Below, piece after piece: positions 60,093-64,000 of a stretch of 64,000 nucleotides of DNA (its first letter is position 1; every line of letters begins with the position of its first letter). The DNA lies in NCBI RefSeq assembly GCF_025628935.1, contig NZ_JAOTIS010000011.1, forward strand, positions 36,409 to 100,408, given 5' to 3'. Position numbers and translations under genes: made by a program. This stretch comes from Macrococcus capreoli. Lineage in GTDB: Bacteria > Bacillota > Bacilli > Staphylococcales > Staphylococcaceae. The notes below the pieces were generated by a model that saw only the letters and a list, made by a program, of their open reading frames with translations, was not told where the DNA came from and did no database searches.

Positions 60093-61616
60093 ATGACATT
60101 GCTAAATGAAGCATTTAAAGAGATATCAAATGTTTTTATTGGAGATAAAGTTGATTTATATAATTATAAAACAGGAGCAAAGCTAGTAGAATTCTTTAAT
60201 CAATATTTTAACTATAGAGATGTATATAAACAGGGGTTTCCAAGTCGATGGTTTTATGTCAGTAATAACTTGATTGATTTATATAACAAAGGTAAGATCA
60301 ATCAGTTTTTTACGTTGATTCTTAGTAAAGAATTCATTTTAACAGAACGCAAAAAGGATGAAGTTGATGCAATAAGTCATTCAACTGTAATTTTTCAAGA
60401 GCTAAGAAGAATACTAAGGCCATATTCTTATGATTTAATTAAAAGTAATGATAGTAAAGTAAAATTAGTTAGTATTAATAAAGATTTAATATATGTTGCT
60501 AGTGGTGGCTATGCTAACGTATATCTACAACAATCTACAGGGTATATAGTGAAAAAGCTAAAAGAGGATTTTGTTGTTGATAGTGCAATAAGAAGCCGAT
60601 TCAAGAGAGAATTTAATATTACAAAATCATTGAATGATTTATCGAATATTATAAGGGTATATGACTTTGATGAACAAAGTTGTTCTTACCAGATGGAAAA
60701 GGCGGAAGTTACGTTAGAAAAATATATAAAAAACTATGATATAACTTTTGAACAAAGAATCACATTGATAAGACAAATATTGGATATAATGAGTAAAGTA
60801 CATGAAAGAGATATTATTCATAGAGATTTAAGTCCTACTAATATATTTATTTTAAATGGCATGATTAAAATTTCGGATTTTGGTCTGGGGAAAGATTTAA
60901 ATATGTTTAGCTCTCATCAAACTATAACAACACACGGTGTGGGACAATTCTACTATTGTGCACCCGAACAGTTTATGTTGCTTAAAGATGGAGACATGAA
61001 AAGTGATGTATATTCATTAGGCAGAATAATAACTTTTGTATTGACAGGAGAAATAAAATCTGATGATCATCAATTTATGAATTTAATTGACAAAGCATGT
61101 AATGAAAATCCAGCTTACCGTTTTAATAATGCTAGCGATTTGTATATAAACTTTGAACGCAGGATGAAAATTATCAATGATAAAAATCATGATGAGAAGA
61201 TGTTAGCTAAGATTATTAAAGGTAAATATGAAGATGATGTTTTAGAATATTTATATGGATTAGCAGGAAACAGAATATGTGAGTTAATAGCTAATAAGCA
61301 TAATAATATTAATCAAGCTATTATTAAATGCATGGAAAATGATGATAAACAGGCTCAAATTATGATAGCTAAGATATTTAATAATTATATTGATGTGGCA
61401 GGTAAAGATTATAATCGATACGATGGATTTGCAAAACTTTCATCAACCATTCTTAAAATGTCATTTTCATTTATAGTTTTAGAGATATCTGCTAAAATTT
61501 TAGTTTTTGTTGCTTGTTCAGTGAATAGATTTTATGCACAAGATCTTGTTAAAGAAGTAATTAATTTTGGAATTGACCCAATGATTGAAGATATTTTGAC
61601 AGAACAGGGAGAGTGA
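60093..61616 (+). CDS. Ser/Thr protein kinase with extra N- and C-terminal domains
   Basis: A Hanks-type kinase (507 residues) with an intact catalytic core: glycine loop ASGGYANVY (about residues 136-144), a VKKLK lysine (about 163-167), HRDLSPTN (243-250), SDFGLGK (261-267) and CAPEQ (289-293). About 130 residues precede the kinase domain and 140 follow it; neither is recognised, and no membrane anchor or PASTA domain is present, so it is not the housekeeping PrkC. GGAG is five bases before the ATG. An SCC-borne cytosolic kinase recalls the anti-phage kinase Stk2 of staphylococci (analogy). Confidence 0.85.
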   Translation: MTLLNEAFKEISNVFIGDKVDLYNYKTGAKLVEFFNQYFNYRDVYKQGFPSRWFYVSNNLIDLYNKGKINQFFTLILSKEFILTERKKDEVDAISHSTVIFQELRRILRPYSYDLIKSNDSKVKLVSINKDLIYVASGGYANVYLQQSTGYIVKKLKEDFVVDSAIRSRFKREFNITKSLNDLSNIIRVYDFDEQSCSYQMEKAEVTLEKYIKNYDITFEQRITLIRQILDIMSKVHERDIIHRDLSPTNIFILNGMIKISDFGLGKDLNMFSSHQTITTHGVGQFYYCAPEQFMLLKDGDMKSDVYSLGRIITFVLTGEIKSDDHQFMNLIDKACNENPAYRFNNASDLYINFERRMKIINDKNHDEKMLAKIIKGKYEDDVLEYLYGLAGNRICELIANKHNNINQAIIKCMENDDKQAQIMIAKIFNNYIDVAGKDYNRYDGFAKLSSTILKMSFSFIVLEISAKILVFVACSVNRFYAQDLVKEVINFGIDPMIEDILTEQGE

Positions 61617-61620
61617 TGAG

Positions 61621-62163
61621 ATGAAAGTTAATCATTTTCAAGATATGAAAGATAGATATAAAGGTGCTAGAAAAACTGAAAGAGATGATTTACGTGAGCT
61701 ACTAAAACTATATTTGGAAAAATCATTTGATGGTGTAGTGAAGAAAGGTAGTCAAGGATCGAGTGCATATACGAGAAAAAGAAGCATAGCTGAGTTTGAT
61801 TTAACTAATTGGATGTATATTGAGGGAAGCTTCTATTTTGACAAAAGGTATTGGCATTTTATAATTGAACTCCAGTCTATTGATCAAGATCCAGTTAGTA
61901 AAAATGTTCATGTATTAATGGATCGTATATCTGTCATGGTAAATGAAATCCATGAAAAAGAGCATGTAACCCAAAAAAATAATTCAGGTAATGGTAGGTA
62001 TACTAAACAAAGTTATTCTTTAAACGACTGGTCAAATGCAACAACTGATATCGATTTGCCTTTAAATATAAATTTAACTGTAGAAGAAAATAAAATTTTT
62101 GAAAGTAATCCAAAAGCAATGAATGTAATAGAGCAATTGTTTAATGAGGTTAGAAGGATATAA
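61621..62163 (+). CDS. hypothetical protein coupled to the kinase
   Basis: A 180-residue soluble protein starting 4 bp after the kinase stop codon, with the ribosome binding site (GGGAGAG) inside the kinase gene, so the two are co-expressed. The N-terminus is basic (KDRYKGARKTERDDLR), with a Ser/Gly/Lys-rich stretch (VKKGSQGSSAYTRKR) that could be a phosphorylation target. The middle is beta-rich (YIEGSFYFDKRYWHFIIELQ) and the C-terminus acidic. I do not recognise the family. It is the last gene of the element, about 100 bp from the distal att site. Confidence 0.72.
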   Translation: MKVNHFQDMKDRYKGARKTERDDLRELLKLYLEKSFDGVVKKGSQGSSAYTRKRSIAEFDLTNWMYIEGSFYFDKRYWHFIIELQSIDQDPVSKNVHVLMDRISVMVNEIHEKEHVTQKNNSGNGRYTKQSYSLNDWSNATTDIDLPLNINLTVEENKIFESNPKAMNVIEQLFNEVRRI

Positions 62164-62241
62164 TGATAAACTTGATAGTCTTATGTAATTTATTATAAAA
62201 AGCACACCGTTGATATTTAATGATGGCTTGGACAATTGAAA

Positions 62242-62250
62242 TAAACCTCA
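62242..62250. repeat. SCC terminal inverted repeat, distal end
   Basis: TAAACCTCA, read on the minus strand as TGAGGTTTA, matches TGCGGTTTT (41982-41990) of the rlmH end at 7 of 9 positions. It lies 17 bp inside the distal att core. Confidence 0.5.
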
Positions 62251-62267
62251 CTCTTAACCGATACGCT

Positions 62268-62294
62268 GAAAGTTATCATAAGTGATGAGGTTTT
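62268..62294 (+). repeat. SCC attachment site, distal side
   Basis: GAAAGTTATCATAAGTGATG followed by AGGTTTT. In frame it spells ESYHK and stop, as at the end of rlmH. It differs from the rlmH-side copy by three silent changes and one base after the stop, and it is closer to the usual staphylococcal core (TATCATAAGTGATGAGG). Confidence 0.9.
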
Positions 62295-62365
62295 CGGTAG
62301 AATAGTATCTTGAGATAAATGTGTGAAACATTGATATATCTTTGTCGATAGAATAATAATAATTA

Positions 62366-62374
62366 TGGTATAAT
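62366..62374 (+). promoter_or_regulatory. extended -10 promoter of the Fic toxin-antitoxin pair
   Basis: TATAAT (62369-62374) preceded by TGG, 22 bp before the antitoxin ATG. The -35 is weak. Confidence 0.5.
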
Positions 62375-62396
62375 ATTACTATTAGGAGGCGATGTT

Positions 62397-62555
62397 ATGA
62401 TTACAATAGATTCAAGAGTTAATAAACAAATCGCTAAAAATCTTTCGCTTGAAGGTATGGAAGTAACAAAGAAACAACAAAAACAAATTCTTGAAGTAAT
62501 TAATAATAAGAAAGAAATTACGAATGAACTCATTCGTAAAATTGCATTTAAATAA
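62397..62555 (+). CDS. VbhA-like antitoxin of a Fic toxin
   Basis: A 52-residue ORF overlapping the fic start codon (TAATG), with AGGAGG seven bases before its ATG. The sequence contains NLSLEGMEVTKKQQ, which resembles the inhibitory helix of class I Fic antitoxins ([S/T]xxxE[G/N]); here the first position is Asn rather than Ser/Thr. That helix blocks ATP binding by the Fic protein. The size, overlap and order (antitoxin first) all fit. Confidence 0.75.
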   Translation: MITIDSRVNKQIAKNLSLEGMEVTKKQQKQILEVINNKKEITNELIRKIAFK

Positions 62556-63133
62556 TGAAATATAAAGCAACTTTTCAAGAGGAATATCTTTTAACTTCTA
62601 ACTTACTGGGAGCAGAAACAATAGAGGAATTAGAGCAACTTGAGAAAGTTGCTTTTTATATTGCAGAAGGCTTAATAGAAGGAGAGGGATTTGAGTTTTT
62701 ATTTCCTTTAACGATAAAATCAATTAAATTACTTCATAAAAAGTTGTTTGGAAGCATATACAGTTTTGCCGGCGAATTTAGAGAAGTTAGTCTTATGAAA
62801 GATGAGACAAGGTTTTGTGAATCTCAGTATATTAATATAAATTTGAAAGATCTATTTGATAAATTTAATTCAGAAAATGAATGGTCAGATATAAAAATTG
62901 CCACAGAAAGATTGGCGTATTTTAAAACAGAGATCAATATGATTCATCCATTTCGTGAAGGTAACGGAAGAACAATAAGGATAATTGTTCGAGAAATGGC
63001 CAGAAAGAAAGGATTTGATTGGCGTACTGAATTATTAGATAGAGAAAGTTATTTAAATGCTATGAGAAAATCAAGTTTTGATGAGCGCCCCTTAATAATA
63101 GTTTTTGAAAATACATTATTTCCTATTCATTAA
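62555..63133 (+). CDS. Fic family protein (toxin, probable AMP-transferase)
   Basis: A 192-residue Fic-domain protein with the complete catalytic motif HPFREGNGRT (about residues 130-139). The FAGEFREVSLMKD and FCESQYI segments form the flap that positions the target. No inhibitory helix is present at either end, so inhibition must come from the separate antitoxin (class I Fic). The target is probably topoisomerase or another ATP-binding protein, by analogy with VbhT. It lies just outside the distal att site, possibly in a second cassette. Confidence 0.88.
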   Translation: MKYKATFQEEYLLTSNLLGAETIEELEQLEKVAFYIAEGLIEGEGFEFLFPLTIKSIKLLHKKLFGSIYSFAGEFREVSLMKDETRFCESQYININLKDLFDKFNSENEWSDIKIATERLAYFKTEINMIHPFREGNGRTIRIIVREMARKKGFDWRTELLDRESYLNAMRKSSFDERPLIIVFENTLFPIH

Positions 63134-63245
63134 ATCCTTTCGAATATTTTATTTGCTGTTAATTAAATAAAGTAAGAGAAGTTCTAATAATTGTTTAAAA
63201 ATGCTATTTTTTGATATATCAATAAGTAGTTAGAGGAGATTATTT

Positions 63246-63857
63246 ATGAAAATATTGATCATTGGTGATGTACATGGATACTTTCAGCCATTTCAGCAAT
63301 TAATCGATAGGTATGCGGATAAAGTAGATATAGTGATACAGTTAGGTGATTTAATTGACTGTGGGCCTTCGATGAAAGAAGTATTGGATTTAGCTATCAA
63401 GTTAGATCAAGAAGATAAATATATCTTTTTAAAGGGAAATCATGAATTTGAGTTGTTGCTTCATCATGAATCTGGTATGAATAAGTATTGGTACAATCAA
63501 ATGGGAAAACAAACATTAGAACAGCTAAGTGATAATTACGAGGAATATATCAATTGGTTAAATCATAGACCACTGAAGTACGAAACGGATGATATTCTGG
63601 TGACGCATGCAGGGATCGCGAATATAGAAACGGATTATTGGGATGAAGATAATGAACATGGGATTTTGTGGAATAGATTGCCATTGAAGAGATTAAATAA
63701 ATTTCAAATTCATGGGCATACACCAACTCATAGTGGAGATGTTGAAATCAATCAACAAAGTAATTCTTGTAACATTGATACAGGAATGGGCTTAGGAAAT
63801 AAGTTATCAGGTATAATCATTGAAGATTTAATGATAAAAAATACCCCCTATCCTTAA
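63246..63857 (+). CDS. calcineurin-like metallophosphoesterase
   Basis: A 203-residue PrpE/ApaH-type phosphoesterase. The metal-binding motifs are all present: GDVHGY near residue 8, GDLIDCG near 36, GNHEFE near 64, THAGI and HGHTPTHSG. Such enzymes hydrolyse diadenosine polyphosphates or phosphoproteins; the substrate here is unknown. The ATG follows AGAGGAG. It converges with the DUF4870-like gene. Whether it is chromosomal or part of another cassette cannot be decided from this window. Confidence 0.88.
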   Translation: MKILIIGDVHGYFQPFQQLIDRYADKVDIVIQLGDLIDCGPSMKEVLDLAIKLDQEDKYIFLKGNHEFELLLHHESGMNKYWYNQMGKQTLEQLSDNYEEYINWLNHRPLKYETDDILVTHAGIANIETDYWDEDNEHGILWNRLPLKRLNKFQIHGHTPTHSGDVEINQQSNSCNIDTGMGLGNKLSGIIIEDLMIKNTPYP

Positions 63858-63870
63858 TTATAGGATAGGG
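63835..63870 (-). terminator. terminator of the DUF4870-like gene
   Basis: On the minus strand CCCCTATCCT pairs with AGGATAGGGG around a seven-base loop and is followed by a T tract. The stem lies 7 bp beyond the stop codon and overlaps the 3' end of the phosphoesterase gene. Confidence 0.8.
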
Positions 63871-63876
63871 GAAAAA

Positions 63877-64000
63877 TTATTTGATGATTGGAAACGTTAA
63901 AGGCACTACATAATCTTCACCTTTGTTAGTTGTCACAATACCTAATATTGCGTATACAAATGAGGCGATTGAAAATACGAATAATGGAATGAAACCAATT
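63877..64000 (-). CDS. DUF4870-like membrane protein, 3' part only
   Basis: The last 40 codons of a gene that enters from the right edge. The visible part has a membrane helix (GFIPLFVFSIASFVYAILGI) and ends VVPLTFPIIK, the pattern of DUF4870 proteins, small membrane proteins of unknown function. The start is outside the window. Confidence 0.65.
   Translation of the reverse strand, partial: IGFIPLFVFSIASFVYAILGIVTTNKGEDYVVPLTFPIIK

Larger units (their letters stand above)
41964..62294. mobile_element. SCC element (non-mec) inserted at rlmH
   Basis: A cassette of about 20.3 kb lies between two 27-bp imperfect direct repeats (41964-41990 and 62268-62294), each containing the rlmH 3' end. It encodes its own serine recombinases CcrA and CcrB, a Cch helicase, and the RadC-like, DUF1643, DUF960 and SAUGI-like genes that mark SCC. 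Cargo is a BcgI-like R-M pair, a WYL-headed operon, a broken GIY-YIG gene and a kinase pair. No mecA, mecC or mecD is present. Imperfect terminal inverted repeats (41982-41990, 62242-62250) are also visible. Confidence 0.93.

Noticed and set aside
42041..62294. Search for mecA/mecB/mecC/mecD, bla or other resistance genes in the cassette
   Set aside because: Every sizeable ORF in the element was read; none encodes a penicillin-binding protein, beta-lactamase or other recognisable resistance protein.

Overview
The window is low-GC Gram-positive DNA carrying a Staphylococcaceae-type chromosome origin. Protein sequences are staphylococcal in character (Ssb, GyrA/GyrB, SerS, the WalRKHIJ cluster, RlmH). 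However, the rpsF-ssb-rpsR and ychF genes sit beside parAB-noc next to oriC, and a parA (soj) gene is present. That arrangement is closer to Bacillus than to S. aureus, and best fits Macrococcus or a close relative. The genus is an inference from gene content and order.

Region 1 (1-11,900, minus strand) runs leftward from the origin: rpmH-rnpA-khpB, mnmE-mnmG-rsmG-noc, parA-parB-mscS-DUF951-ychF-hypothetical, then rpsF-ssb-rpsR. Region 2 (11,900-13,760) is a bipartite oriC. DnaA boxes crowd the rpmH-dnaA gap, and the dnaA-dnaN gap carries a Bacillus-type unwinding module (paired boxes, GC patch, DnaA-trios). Region 3 (12,252-41,981, mostly plus strand) holds dnaA, dnaN, an inserted ABC exporter plus BdbD/BdbC thiol-oxidase pair, yaaA-recF-gyrB-gyrA, nnrD (minus), T-box-controlled serS, a YceI protein under a palindromic promoter, yybS-gdpP-rplI-dnaB, purA with a PurBox, a YitT protein (minus), tRNA-Glu and tRNA-Asp, the walRKHIJ operon, a second DnaA-box cluster, and rlmH.

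Region 4 (about 41,964-62,294) is a non-mec staphylococcal cassette chromosome (SCC) element inserted at the 3' end of rlmH. It is bounded by a 27-bp imperfect direct repeat that encodes the same RlmH C-terminus at both ends. From the rlmH side it contains: a BcgI-like two-gene restriction-modification system; a seven-ORF operon headed by a WYL-type regulator, with a DUF697-like protein, small paralogous proteins and membrane proteins; the usual SCC accessory set (RadC-like, DUF1643, DUF960, SAUGI-like); ccrB and ccrA; a 20-residue micropeptide ORF; the cch helicase module with unknown partners; a GIY-YIG gene broken by one stop codon; and, against the distal att site, a Ser/Thr kinase gene coupled to an unknown 180-residue gene.

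Region 5 (62,295-64,000) has a Fic toxin with a small overlapping antitoxin, a calcineurin-like phosphoesterase and the tail of a DUF4870-like gene. I see no mec gene or other antibiotic-resistance gene. The best candidates for an undescribed system are the WYL-headed operon (45,907-49,046) and the kinase/180-residue pair (60,093-62,163). Both lie in a mobile element that otherwise carries defence and mobility genes.
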